NCBI RefSeq assembly: GCF_000968055.1
Contig: NC_022538.1
Span: 1,213,499-1,277,498, forward strand
Reading direction: 5' to 3'
Origin: Alteracholeplasma palmae J233
Lineage (GTDB): Bacteria > Bacillota_I > Bacilli_A > Acholeplasmatales > Acholeplasmataceae
DNA length: 64,000 bases
Below, one piece after another: positions 27,901-36,763 of this stretch. Every line of letters starts with the position of its first letter. Position 1 is the stretch's first letter. Made by a program: the position numbers and the translations under genes. The notes beneath the pieces were generated by a model that made no database searches, was not told where the DNA came from, and saw only the letters and a program-made list of their open reading frames with translations.

Positions 27901-28011
27901 TACATTTCATTTACACATAATTCTTGACATTACCACATTTATGGATGGTATACTAATCTTTCATTAAATCATCTTAAACAATGATTATTTAATTCATCAA
28001 ATAGCATCTTT
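27901..28011. other. Short gap at the left end of the defence island
   Basis: No gene or clear signal is visible between the IS256 fragment and the stop of the HEPN/zinc-ribbon gene. Confidence 0.4.
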
Positions 28012-28995
28012 TCAATCATTAATCATTTTATATTCAATGCAATCTTTACACATAAATATATCATCTTCTCGTCCCGACTGGATTGGCCTTCCGCAGTTGC
28101 AACACCATTGAATTTCTTGAAAGTCTTCCCCGCAGTTAAAGCAATGAGCAACTTCTTGATTTATGACTAATGACTTAGTTCCACATTTAAAACACTCATA
28201 CAATGGAATATTATCACCATCTTGTTGCATTTGATAAATGCTTCCAATATTTTTTTCGATAAATGCTTCTGCTACCTCTTTAAACCCATTTTCATATTCT
28301 GGAGACCAATTACAGTAATAACAAAAGTGATTTCCTTTTTTATTTGGTGATAATGACAAAAAATCTTCAAAGCAATGTGGGCAAGTTACAATTCTATCTT
28401 CATCTACATCATCGATTTTTACTTGCTCCCGTGCCAAATTAGATAGTTCTTCTGTATATTGATCTAAATCTATTAGTTTATCTTTAATTTCTATAAAAAT
28501 ACTTTTTTCTTTTTCACTTACAATTGCATCTAAAAGGTTATTGGAAATAAATATTACTACTATTCTTACAACTTTTACTATATCATTTTCTAAAGCAATA
28601 ATCGTGTCTTGAAAATCATAGTGAACTAGCTTATTACGTTTTATTTTGAAATTGTTTAATACGGTCTTCTCTTGCTGCGATTTCTGAACTCCTGAAATCT
28701 TAGCTAACCTTTGGATAGCAGTTTCCAAATCAACAGATCTAAAATCTCTATTTTTAAATTTATTTTTATCTGCCTTATTCATATCATCAAATATATAAAC
28801 CCAATTTTCTTTTTCAAGTCTTTTTTTAAAGAAAATTTCCAATGATGCTGATAAATGTAGCAGTGAATACTTTAGCTTCTTTTTTGCAACATCTAGATTG
28901 CTTTTATCCAAAGGAAAATTTTCTATAGAAGACAACAAAAAATCTAATCCATTTTCAATCAATGTATATTTAATTAATTCGGTCATATTACTCAT
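28012..28995 (-). CDS. HEPN-like domain plus three zinc ribbons
   Basis: The 327-residue protein has a helical N-terminal domain with RNKLVHYDF (R120 to H125), matching the R-x4-6-H motif of HEPN ribonucleases. From residue 205 on there are three zinc-ribbon pairs: CPHC...CYYC (205-228), CFKC...CFNC (268-288) and CNC...CKDC (299-319). This combination would suit an RNA-cutting or RNA-binding effector. It follows the 97-residue gene by 93 bp on the same strand, so it is probably in the same operon as the PHP ATPase. Nuclease activity is inferred only from the motif. A DUF4145-like accessory protein is the alternative. Confidence 0.6.
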   Translation of the reverse strand: MSNMTELIKYTLIENGLDFLLSSIENFPLDKSNLDVAKKKLKYSLLHLSASLEIFFKKRLEKENWVYIFDDMNKADKNKFKNRDFRSVDLETAIQRLAKISGVQKSQQEKTVLNNFKIKRNKLVHYDFQDTIIALENDIVKVVRIVVIFISNNLLDAIVSEKEKSIFIEIKDKLIDLDQYTEELSNLAREQVKIDDVDEDRIVTCPHCFEDFLSLSPNKKGNHFCYYCNWSPEYENGFKEVAEAFIEKNIGSIYQMQQDGDNIPLYECFKCGTKSLVINQEVAHCFNCGEDFQEIQWCCNCGRPIQSGREDDIFMCKDCIEYKMIND

Positions 28996-29088
28996 CCTCT
29001 CTATGTTATAAAAGCCTAATCAAAACTAGTAGATAATTATATTTGTAGATTTCTATAAATTAACCCAACTAGTTAATTATCTGAAAAC

Positions 29089-29382
29089 TTAATCTGCATC
29101 CTCATTTAACAATTTGAATTTATCATTAATTTTTTGTGCGATACTATTAAAAATAGATTTTATATCAGTTACAATTCTTTTCTCATTCGCATCATCAATG
29201 GTTACATCATCAATAAAGTCAAACTCAACTTTAGTAGACAAATCCAACTTTGATATGAAACTGTCAAATAGTTTTTTTCCATCAATAGTTAGGTTATCTT
29301 TGGGAATAGAAACAACCTCCACACTCTCACATACTAGTTGAATTTGTGTATCTGTAGCCTTAAATTCAATTATCTTTTTCAT
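29089..29382 (-). CDS. 97-aa partner of the PHP ATPase
   Basis: A small acidic protein with no recognised family: IIEFKATDTQIQLVCESVEV, then KLFDSFISKLDLSTKVEFDF and a helical KSIFNSIAQKINDKFKLL tail. Its start overlaps the 3' end of the PHP ATPase gene by 17 bp, which indicates translational coupling and a shared function, perhaps as an inhibitor, sensor or adaptor. The function is unknown. Confidence 0.65.
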   Translation of the reverse strand: MKKIIEFKATDTQIQLVCESVEVVSIPKDNLTIDGKKLFDSFISKLDLSTKVEFDFIDDVTIDDANEKRIVTDIKSIFNSIAQKINDKFKLLNEDAD

Positions 29383-31753
29383 ATCGTTTCCATCTCTTTC
29401 TTATGGTTTCTACTCCACCATCAAGTAATGTTGCAACAAGATTCAGAATATTCGTTTTAGGGTCTTGATACTCTAGAGCTCCACTTTCAATATTAATCTT
29501 GTCTTTGTCCCTTGTGAACACGATTACATTATCAACATCTAAATTGACAACAAATTGAGGATTATGTGTTACTAAAAGAACTTGTCGATTACGACCCATA
29601 TCCTTGAAGTTCCTCAATAAATGACCTTTAATAGACTTTGGCGATACATCATCTTCTGGTTGGTCGATAAGATAAATACCATCTTTGTATCTATCGGATG
29701 AAAGTACGTCAAAATATATTTGAGCGTTCAATCCTGATGAATATTCTACATATTTACCAGTCTCGTCTAATTTGTTAGGAATTGCTTTTTGCACTAAATC
29801 TTTATCAATTTGTCCTATAACTTTCATTTGATAGAAATCTATAGCATCCATGGACTCATCATAGTCCTTCAGTATCTCTTTTAATTCTGTTTTGGTTTTT
29901 GCTGAATCATATGTTGCTTTCTTTGTTTTACTGAAAGGAGTATTTAAAAGATTAACAAGATAAGTATCATCAAACTTCTGAACAGTAGTTCTCTTGATAA
30001 AAGTGAAATTTAAATAGTCTCTACCCTCATCCTTTATTTCTTTTGTATCAATATGAGGTGCAATAGGTTTCAGTGCCTTATTTGAAAACAATAGTTCGGT
30101 AATTGCCTCTGTGAAAAGTTTCTCTTGTTGTATAAAACTTTCCAAATTTTGATCTGCAGTATTTTTTATAGCTGTTTTATTAACCTTGTAATCGTTAAAT
30201 GCATTATTTATGCAGTTGATTAAGGATATTGAAGTGATAATATCTACTCTTAGATTTTCATATTTCTTATTTAACCTATCTAAATGAGTAACAAAGTTAA
30301 CAATCTCAGTTTGTTCGGTAGTGGTTAGCAAACTTTTTAAACTGTTAAGTTCAGCTTTAGTCTTTGAAATTTGGGTTATAATGGCCGTTATTCGTGACTG
30401 TTCCTTTGTATGTACCTGATTTGATGCATCAATAACAGAAATGCTTGTTGCATCTTCTCTTTCTTTTAACATCGTTAAATTACCAAAACTAGTATATTTT
30501 TCATTGTAATCAAAACGAGTGTTTAATGAATCCACAACTTTATCCAATTCAGTTACCAAGAGCGATTTGATTGCTGAAGTATCAATATCTGGTGGATATT
30601 TATCTTTGAAAAAGACATCGCTTTTCAACTTACCTTGATTAAATTTAAGTCTAATATCACCTTGCATGTCAAAAGCAAAAATCTTATTTTGATCAATGGA
30701 AGTGTTAATTGTAAATTTATGTTGTGATAAATAATTATCATATCCACTTTTTAATGTTTTATTTAATGGTGTTATACTAGTCCCCCGATAATCAGTCATC
30801 TTATGCAATAACAATGATTTTCCAATTGAATTATCTCCAATGATGACATTTATTCCTTTTGAAAGAGGTATTTTCATCTCTTTTCCTTCAATTGATATTT
30901 CTATATAGTCTAGACAATATTTTCCTTGATTAAAGAAATTATCATCAAGACTAATTCTTGAATCATCCGTTAGAGATAGTGCTAAGCCTTTAAAGCTTGG
31001 TAGGCACTTTAATACAGTGTGTTTAAACTCAATGTCTTTAGATTTAGTTGAATACTTTGGATATGCATTCCATTCATGACAATCAGAGCCGGTAATAAAG
31101 CGAAGTAAGTCGTCATTTAATGTTGATTTAATATAATTGTTAAAAACTTGATTTTTACGATTCTTAAACTCAAAAGCTTCAAAATATTCAGAAAATAAGA
31201 ATTCATTAAATCTTTCTTCTCCAACACTATTAGCATCATTCTTCTCTGGCTTACTTTTTGAACTTAAGCTTTGTTTTTGGTGTGCAATACATACTACATC
31301 CAAATCTAGTTGACTAAGCAATTCAATGAACTTATTTTCGGTGAAAGCATTTTTTTCGTCATTATCATATTTGGGCCGATTTAACTTTTCATCAAACTGC
31401 AATATCGCTTCGATATTCTTAATTTTTTCTGTATATATATCATTAAACACACATACAATGTGTACTGGTTTTAGTGGATTCACACTGAAAGATACAGTAA
31501 ATTCTACAGCTGGAAACACTTTTTTTATTGAACCCTTTCCCTCTTCATTTTTAAGTTTCAAGTAAAGGTTATAGTCAAAAGAATCATGATCTGATATAGC
31601 ACACATATTTACATTAAATTGATTTAGTTTAGAAACTAAAATAGGAAGATTTTCTATAGTATTTTTATCTACTAATGAACCATCCTTGAACTTAGACTTT
31701 GAAGAATGAATATGTAAATCTATTTTTAATCCTGTTGAAACTACTTTTTCCAT
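29366..31753 (-). CDS. PHP-domain / SMC-like ATPase (TrlF-type)
   Basis: The 795-residue protein fuses a PHP phosphoesterase domain to an ABC/SMC-like ATPase. All PHP metal ligands are present: HIH (14-16), SDHD (54-57), Glu84, His158 and SDCH (223-226). Walker A is GDNSIGKS (306-313). A long helical middle follows, with a Walker B region LIDQPEDD (about 695-702) and LVTHN (about 727-731). This is the architecture that RefSeq calls TrlF-family AAA-like ATPase (from memory). Intact active sites suggest a nuclease or phosphatase gated by ATP. It overlaps the 97-aa gene by 17 bp and sits among anti-phage genes. Confidence 0.85.
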   Translation of the reverse strand: MEKVVSTGLKIDLHIHSSKSKFKDGSLVDKNTIENLPILVSKLNQFNVNMCAISDHDSFDYNLYLKLKNEEGKGSIKKVFPAVEFTVSFSVNPLKPVHIVCVFNDIYTEKIKNIEAILQFDEKLNRPKYDNDEKNAFTENKFIELLSQLDLDVVCIAHQKQSLSSKSKPEKNDANSVGEERFNEFLFSEYFEAFEFKNRKNQVFNNYIKSTLNDDLLRFITGSDCHEWNAYPKYSTKSKDIEFKHTVLKCLPSFKGLALSLTDDSRISLDDNFFNQGKYCLDYIEISIEGKEMKIPLSKGINVIIGDNSIGKSLLLHKMTDYRGTSITPLNKTLKSGYDNYLSQHKFTINTSIDQNKIFAFDMQGDIRLKFNQGKLKSDVFFKDKYPPDIDTSAIKSLLVTELDKVVDSLNTRFDYNEKYTSFGNLTMLKEREDATSISVIDASNQVHTKEQSRITAIITQISKTKAELNSLKSLLTTTEQTEIVNFVTHLDRLNKKYENLRVDIITSISLINCINNAFNDYKVNKTAIKNTADQNLESFIQQEKLFTEAITELLFSNKALKPIAPHIDTKEIKDEGRDYLNFTFIKRTTVQKFDDTYLVNLLNTPFSKTKKATYDSAKTKTELKEILKDYDESMDAIDFYQMKVIGQIDKDLVQKAIPNKLDETGKYVEYSSGLNAQIYFDVLSSDRYKDGIYLIDQPEDDVSPKSIKGHLLRNFKDMGRNRQVLLVTHNPQFVVNLDVDNVIVFTRDKDKINIESGALEYQDPKTNILNLVATLLDGGVETIRKRWKRYEKDN

Positions 31754-31869
31754 AATAACATCTCCTAATATACTAATTTTAGTATTTCTTGCTATTTTTT
31801 AAGTTTGATAATTATCACAATACTGACAATGTCATAAAGTTATTTTTAATCACTATTTAATGATACTAT

Positions 31870-32787
31870 CTAAAAATCACTTTTGATAAGACTTACATTC
31901 GTTTCATCTAGTCCTAGATTATTGCATAATTTAGTAATATTTTCAAAATCTTCAGAAGTATAATAGAAAAAAGTCCACTTGATTCCATTAAAATATCTAT
32001 TTATTGTTTCAAAATATTCGAAATCTATTTTACATGAATGACCAATAATTACAACTTCATTTAGATTCAAATTTTTAATAAACATATGTAAATCTTGAAT
32101 TCTAGGTGTTTTACTAAAATTATATACCTTATCATAAAGTTGCTCGTACGCTGTTTGAATATAGTAATCCTCAATGTTATTGATATAATCCATGACATTT
32201 TTGTATTCTCTTGGTGGCATATTATCATCTACTACTTCATACATAGGTTGAGGATCAAAATTACCATTTTCGTAGCCCATTATTATCTCTGTATGCCCAA
32301 CTTGCCCATGAGGATAAAATATTCTATTATGATTGATACCATAAAGAGTTTCAAGTGTTGATGTATAATTGAAAGAAATATAGTAATCATTTTGTGTAAG
32401 AAACTCTCTTATACTATTTTTTTCTGCTGTACTAGTTAATGCAGCTTGTGCATTTAATGCAAACTCATCGAGTGACTCCATCAAGTGACCAACTAAATCT
32501 ACTTGTGTAATAATTGAATCCCTATCAGACTCATGATCCGATGAATAATCTGGATCATATCCATCAAAAACTGTAAATAGTTCATTAAAGTCTGGATTGC
32601 CTAGTGATATCTCAAAATTTGACCACAAATTTTCTCCATGCCCATAATAATCCCAAAAATCAGAACTGTTTTCATGTCTTTTTGCTATACATTTAAAATC
32701 TTCTGTAAAACTAGTAGGCAATTTATGCATCAAATCAAATCCATTTCCAATTATTATTAGTCTCGAATAGTTATTTATTTTTTTCAT
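31870..32787 (-). CDS. AbiH-family abortive infection protein
   Basis: The N-terminal IIIGNGFDLMHKLPTSFTEDF is the AbiH hallmark (nucleotide-binding, SIR2-like fold). YYISFNYTSTLETLYG, the FYPHGQVG block and VVIIGHSCKIDFEYF complete the family pattern. AbiH was described as a lactococcal phage-exclusion protein; its mechanism is not settled. I chose the ATG at 32787 because GGAGATAAAA lies ahead of it; the ATG at 32799 has no site. It is the next gene upstream of the PHP ATPase, 116 bp away. Confidence 0.9.
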   Translation of the reverse strand: MKKINNYSRLIIIGNGFDLMHKLPTSFTEDFKCIAKRHENSSDFWDYYGHGENLWSNFEISLGNPDFNELFTVFDGYDPDYSSDHESDRDSIITQVDLVGHLMESLDEFALNAQAALTSTAEKNSIREFLTQNDYYISFNYTSTLETLYGINHNRIFYPHGQVGHTEIIMGYENGNFDPQPMYEVVDDNMPPREYKNVMDYINNIEDYYIQTAYEQLYDKVYNFSKTPRIQDLHMFIKNLNLNEVVIIGHSCKIDFEYFETINRYFNGIKWTFFYYTSEDFENITKLCNNLGLDETNVSLIKSDF

Positions 32788-32849
32788 TTTTATCTCCATA
32801 TTTTTTATAATTATAATTTTTTCTTACTAAGTATCTATAAAATTATTTT

Positions 32850-33356
32850 TCAAAGCCAAATTAATAAGATTGTTGTTATTAAGAAAAATAGAACTGTAGG
32901 TATCATAAATATAATTGAGATTTTCAACATTAAATGCTTAAATGAGCAAATTATTGCATTTTGCTTTATTTGTTCAATACTTATCCCACAATCATTAGCA
33001 TCTTTAAATAACATCATGTATTCATCATCACTCATAATATCTCTCAAATCTTTATAATACGTCAATGATTTCTTACTAGTCTTACCTTTTCTATTCTTAG
33101 GAAATAAAACTAAAACAGAAAAAGTCAATGATGTTATAATTGAAATTAAAAATAATATAAAAAAAATAAATATTTGGGGTTTAACTTTATCTGCTTTATC
33201 TGAAATAATTTCAATTACTGTAAATGATAGGGCAAATACAATTCCCATTATTGATACAACAACTGATGCTTTACTATCAAATGAGGATATTTGATTTAGA
33301 ACGATATCTAATGATATTTTTTTTTGCTCTCTTATGTCATTATTACTATCATTCAT
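32850..33356 (-). CDS. pycTM: Pycsar effector, transmembrane (PycTM)
   Basis: The 168-residue protein has three hydrophobic segments, at about 33-52, 62-88 and 147-167. The N-terminal pattern is SLDIVLNQISSFDSKASVVVS, the D-x-KAS signature of the Pycsar effector family (DUF5706). Known PycTM proteins bind cUMP or cCMP made by PycC after infection and disrupt the membrane, stopping phage growth. It overlaps the cyclase gene by 8 bp, the standard pairing. It lacks an extra N-terminal enzyme domain. Confidence 0.85.
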   Translation of the reverse strand: MNDSNNDIREQKKISLDIVLNQISSFDSKASVVVSIMGIVFALSFTVIEIISDKADKVKPQIFIFFILFLISIITSLTFSVLVLFPKNRKGKTSKKSLTYYKDLRDIMSDDEYMMLFKDANDCGISIEQIKQNAIICSFKHLMLKISIIFMIPTVLFFLITTILLIWL

Positions 33357-34107
33357 TTTTCATTCCTCTGTTTATCCAATTATTAAATTTTGAATTCATT
33401 AAGCTACATGAATAGTAAGTCCCTAGTTTTATATCACTTTGTTTTTTAAACCAAGATTCAACATTTTCACTCTCATTAGCTTTCCTAAGTTCAGAAATCA
33501 TACTATTATAAAAATTATCAGAAAATATAATTACATTATTTTGATTCTTATTAGCAATATTTGAAAATTTGCTTGCATACGAGACTACTTTACCTATCCA
33601 AACCAAATTATTAATACCTGACCCTTTTCTTCCTGTTTTAACTACAAGTTCTTGAGCTGTTGAAACACCAATCCCAACCTTAATTGGATTAATATTTTTA
33701 TCTTTTAAAAGTCCATTGAACATTTTCATAAATGTGTTGACACAAAATGCTTTCCGTGCAACTATTAAATTTTCTTTTTTTGTGCTTGTTGTATATACTG
33801 CATAAACACAATCTCCTCTAATACCAATTTCTCGTATATTTGGATCATCCCTTAATATTTCAACAATTTCTGACATGAACGCTCTTATCACCTTAGCTAT
33901 TGTGCTTTTCTTGTTATCAGAAAATATCTGTGTAGAATTTCTAATATCCACAAATATTGCGGTAACCCATGAATAGTAACCATTTTCAAAATTAAATTCA
34001 CTTTCAGAAGGAACTTTATTTGTTTCCTCGATATCATTTTGAGAATTAAGTACTTCCAATATTCTATTTTTACCATCTACCCATTTTTTTATATCATTAT
34101 AGCTCAT
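33349..34107 (-). CDS. pycC: Pycsar pyrimidine cyclase (PycC)
   Basis: A class III nucleotidyl cyclase of 252 residues. WVTAIFVDIRNSTQIFSD carries the first metal-binding Asp and GIRGDCVYAVYTT the second. KVGIGVSTAQELVVKTGRKG and NNLVWIGKVVSYASKFSNIA complete the cyclase fold. It has no membrane segment or sensor domain, as expected of PycC. It would make cUMP or cCMP on phage infection and trigger the membrane protein encoded beside it. Base specificity cannot be decided here. Confidence 0.87.
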   Translation of the reverse strand: MSYNDIKKWVDGKNRILEVLNSQNDIEETNKVPSESEFNFENGYYSWVTAIFVDIRNSTQIFSDNKKSTIAKVIRAFMSEIVEILRDDPNIREIGIRGDCVYAVYTTSTKKENLIVARKAFCVNTFMKMFNGLLKDKNINPIKVGIGVSTAQELVVKTGRKGSGINNLVWIGKVVSYASKFSNIANKNQNNVIIFSDNFYNSMISELRKANESENVESWFKKQSDIKLGTYYSCSLMNSKFNNWINRGMKNE

Positions 34108-34205
34108 ACTATATCACCCCCCTCTTAATATATATCTAGTTTATTTTGAATATTTTTTATTTATAAGTTATTATGCTTTATTAAAATAAGGCTAAAAATA
34201 AATTT

Positions 34206-36179
34206 TTATTCTACTAGATTAATTTTTTTAGTAAAAATTTTATTTCTTAGTTTGGCATCTTTAACCAGTTTGCTGAAGGAAATAAATTCAAAATAGGCGT
34301 TATTATTTGGATTATAAGATGTATATTTTTCTCCATTATCCGCTGTGGTGAATTTAGCATCTTCTAGCATTTCTTTCATTTCCCTTGTCAAGTCTCCGAT
34401 TATGTAACATGTAAATGCTATATTATTTGCTAAACTATACACTCTTTCATTGTAGTCATAAATTTCTCCTGCTGCTTTTATAGTTCTAATATACTTAATT
34501 AACTGATTATCCGGTCCTCCATCAGAGTAATTTTTTCTTCCAGGTTTCTTTATTTCTACAATAGTCATAGAATCTATAGTGGTTTTATCTTTATTTTCAC
34601 TATTTGTAAAGGAATTAATAAAGACAAGATCTGGTCTAGTATCTTCTTTTGTTTTCATAATTTTTCTTAACGGTATGTCTGAAAACCCACTATAAGAAAA
34701 AGATAATCGTTCATCAATCAACCACAAATTATGAGACTCATAGTCAATAGTGTCCAAACTTTCCTTCATAGGAAATAAAATATTATGCATAATTGACTCT
34801 CGTTCATACTTTTCATTTGTTTTTCCTAATTTTGACTCTAGTAATTCGATAAGAAGTTTTCTTCTAACTATGTACTCAGCCAAACTACTTTTTGAAGTAT
34901 CATCGATAGCATTTACTATTTCTTTAATTTGTTCTTGTGTAACTTCATCTTGTTCTACTTTTTTTCTAGTATCAATATAAAATCCACTGTCAATTTTCCG
35001 CAGTTCTTCATATAATTTATTATTATCCGTAACATCTCTATATGGTATACTCCTTAACTTTTCTCTCATACTTTTATGATGATAAAAATAATTAAAATGT
35101 GGTTGTTCTTTTGAAATATATTCTTTTATAATATCTTCTTTTTGTTCATATATCTTTTTTATATAAGATTCTAGATAATAGCTTACTGATTCATTAATTC
35201 TCTCAAACCCGTTAAGCCCTGTCATTCCTGATTTTTCTTTTTTTTCATATATAAAGTTATTAAACGCTAATCTTTCACTTGAAACATCTTCATCTAGATA
35301 TTTTGAAGTAATATAGCAACTATAATATAACTCTTTATCATCAATTAAATACGTTTCTGGTAATTCAATATATTTGTCTAATTCTACACTATTAACTACT
35401 CTATTTTGTGCACAGAAAAAGGCTATATTTGTGCCCTTAGCTAATTTATTAATTGAAAAAACATGTCTAATAAAAAATCTATGATCATCTATGTATATTT
35501 CCTTTACCTCTTGTTTCTTAATATACTCTGTAAAAAAAGTATAGTTTAAATTAATTATTTCATTTGTTTTTAGCTCGATCAGATCAACCTTTATTTTCTC
35601 ATTATTCATTAAATAAACAGATATATGCTTCATTAGTTCTGTTGCTATTTCTTTTAATTCAATAGCACTATTGGCTGAATATTGACTATTCATATTACGT
35701 AACTTTACATGTGTTCCTGATATTGCTTTTTGGTCTGCTAAAATATTTTCTTGATAGTCTTCAAATCCATTCTCGCTAAATATAAAATGTCTTCTTTTTA
35801 TCTTTTCATCGTCATAGTAGTTACTATCAATAACAGCACTTCCAAATACTTTTGCCCATGTTAATCTACCAACACCCTTGCCACCAATAACTATTTTATT
35901 ATCGGTATCACTTGTTCTAAACGCATCGAAATTTTTATCATTAAAACCTATTCCATCGTCTAGTATCTCAATAGTATCAATTTCTCCAATGTCATCAGGT
36001 AAAGTTGAATTTTTTCTGGTTATTTTAATAGTAATATTACCTGAATTACTCTTATCTCTTTCCTGAATAGATTGAAAACTGTTAATAACAGCCTCAAAAA
36101 GCGGGAACCATAAATCAGTTAACTTAATGTTTAAATTACGCACTCTTTGCTTAAGATTAACCTTTATACTAAGATCCAA
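34206..36179 (-). CDS. GHKL (MORC/Hsp90-like) ATPase with PD-ExK nuclease motif
   Basis: The 657-residue protein starts with a GHKL ATPase: N-box FEAVINSFQSI (Glu29, Asn33), G1 DDGIGF (74-79) and G2 GGKGVGR (99-105). The middle part (300-450) is helical. Near the C-terminus RPDLVF (Asp517) and TIVEIKKPGRK (Glu542, Lys544) give a PD-(25 residues)-ExK pattern of the restriction-nuclease fold. MORC-like ATPases with attached nucleases are known from restriction-type systems, which fits the island. GAAGGAGATGATTCAA lies before the ATG. The role in defence is inferred from neighbours. Confidence 0.75.
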   Translation of the reverse strand: MDLSIKVNLKQRVRNLNIKLTDLWFPLFEAVINSFQSIQERDKSNSGNITIKITRKNSTLPDDIGEIDTIEILDDGIGFNDKNFDAFRTSDTDNKIVIGGKGVGRLTWAKVFGSAVIDSNYYDDEKIKRRHFIFSENGFEDYQENILADQKAISGTHVKLRNMNSQYSANSAIELKEIATELMKHISVYLMNNEKIKVDLIELKTNEIINLNYTFFTEYIKKQEVKEIYIDDHRFFIRHVFSINKLAKGTNIAFFCAQNRVVNSVELDKYIELPETYLIDDKELYYSCYITSKYLDEDVSSERLAFNNFIYEKKEKSGMTGLNGFERINESVSYYLESYIKKIYEQKEDIIKEYISKEQPHFNYFYHHKSMREKLRSIPYRDVTDNNKLYEELRKIDSGFYIDTRKKVEQDEVTQEQIKEIVNAIDDTSKSSLAEYIVRRKLLIELLESKLGKTNEKYERESIMHNILFPMKESLDTIDYESHNLWLIDERLSFSYSGFSDIPLRKIMKTKEDTRPDLVFINSFTNSENKDKTTIDSMTIVEIKKPGRKNYSDGGPDNQLIKYIRTIKAAGEIYDYNERVYSLANNIAFTCYIIGDLTREMKEMLEDAKFTTADNGEKYTSYNPNNNAYFEFISFSKLVKDAKLRNKIFTKKINLVE

Positions 36180-36238
36180 ATTGAATCATCTCCTTCATAT
36201 TTATAAACTACATTTACTTCTGTATAAACTTGATTTTT

Positions 36239-36338
36239 AAAAAAGGCAGACACAAAAAGTGTCTGCCTAATTTCATATATTAATTTGATAATTTTTTTAT
36301 TTTTTAGCCCCATGATACCACATCCCCACACAATATCT
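36239..36338 (-). ncRNA. Candidate small RNA, about 100 nt
   Basis: On the minus strand a TTGAAA-16 nt-TACAAT promoter (36345-36372) is followed about 75 nt later by a perfect 9-bp terminator hairpin (GGCAGACAC with GTGTCTGCC, 36245-36267) and six T's. No gene ends here: the nearest upstream minus-strand gene stops at 37186 with its own terminator. The transcript holds only an 8-codon frame (MWYHGAKK). It ends 60 bp before the GHKL-nuclease gene starts. Confidence 0.5.
36245..36267 (-). terminator. Strong intrinsic terminator ahead of the GHKL gene
   Basis: Nine perfect pairs with a 5-nt loop and a following T6 run on the minus strand. It separates the defence island from whatever is transcribed upstream. 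Confidence 0.85.
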
Positions 36339-36344
36339 AATATA

Positions 36345-36372
36345 ATTGTATCATATTATTTCACATTTTCAA
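36345..36372 (-). promoter_or_regulatory. Promoter of the minus-strand small RNA
   Basis: TTGAAA (36367-36372) and TACAAT (36345-36350), with 16-nt spacing. Confidence 0.5.
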
Positions 36373-36419
36373 TCTTTATATTTCATTTTATGAAGTTATA
36401 TATCATATAATATTTCTAA

Positions 36420-36504
36420 CTTATCTGATACTTATATATAAATTTTACCGAATACAGCCTTTTGGTGATCTAATTTATTCAATAAAATTCTTATCTGATA
36501 CTTA
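36420..36504. repeat. Two direct 15-bp repeats
   Basis: CTTATCTGATACTTA occurs at 36420-36434 and at 36490-36504, 70 bp apart, in gene-free DNA. It may be a pair of binding sites or a small duplication. Confidence 0.6.
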
Positions 36505-36728
36505 AATATAGTTAAATTATTTTATAATCATGCAATACAATCACTCTTAAAAAGTGTTGCCATTCCAACCTAACTTAATAGAAGCCTTTCTTAAATATAA
36601 ATACCTCCTATAGATATTTATATTGTATATTAATATGACTACTTAGGACAAAACCAAAAGATAACACTTAAGACATTATCATAAGATAATCACAAATTTA
36701 AAAATTAAAAATTAAAAATAAATAATGA

Positions 36729-36757
36729 TTGACAGTTACTATTTTATTTGTTAGAAT
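36729..36757 (+). promoter_or_regulatory. Consensus promoter of the plus-strand small RNA
   Basis: A perfect TTGACA (36729-36734), a 17-nt spacer and TAGAAT (36752-36757) form the best-looking promoter in this gene-free kilobase. Start expected near 36764. Confidence 0.75.
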
Positions 36758-36763
36758 ATATGT

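Noticed and set aside
28012-36179. Restriction-modification or toxin-antitoxin locus
   Set aside because: No methylase, specificity subunit or antitoxin-like DNA-binding protein is present among these genes.
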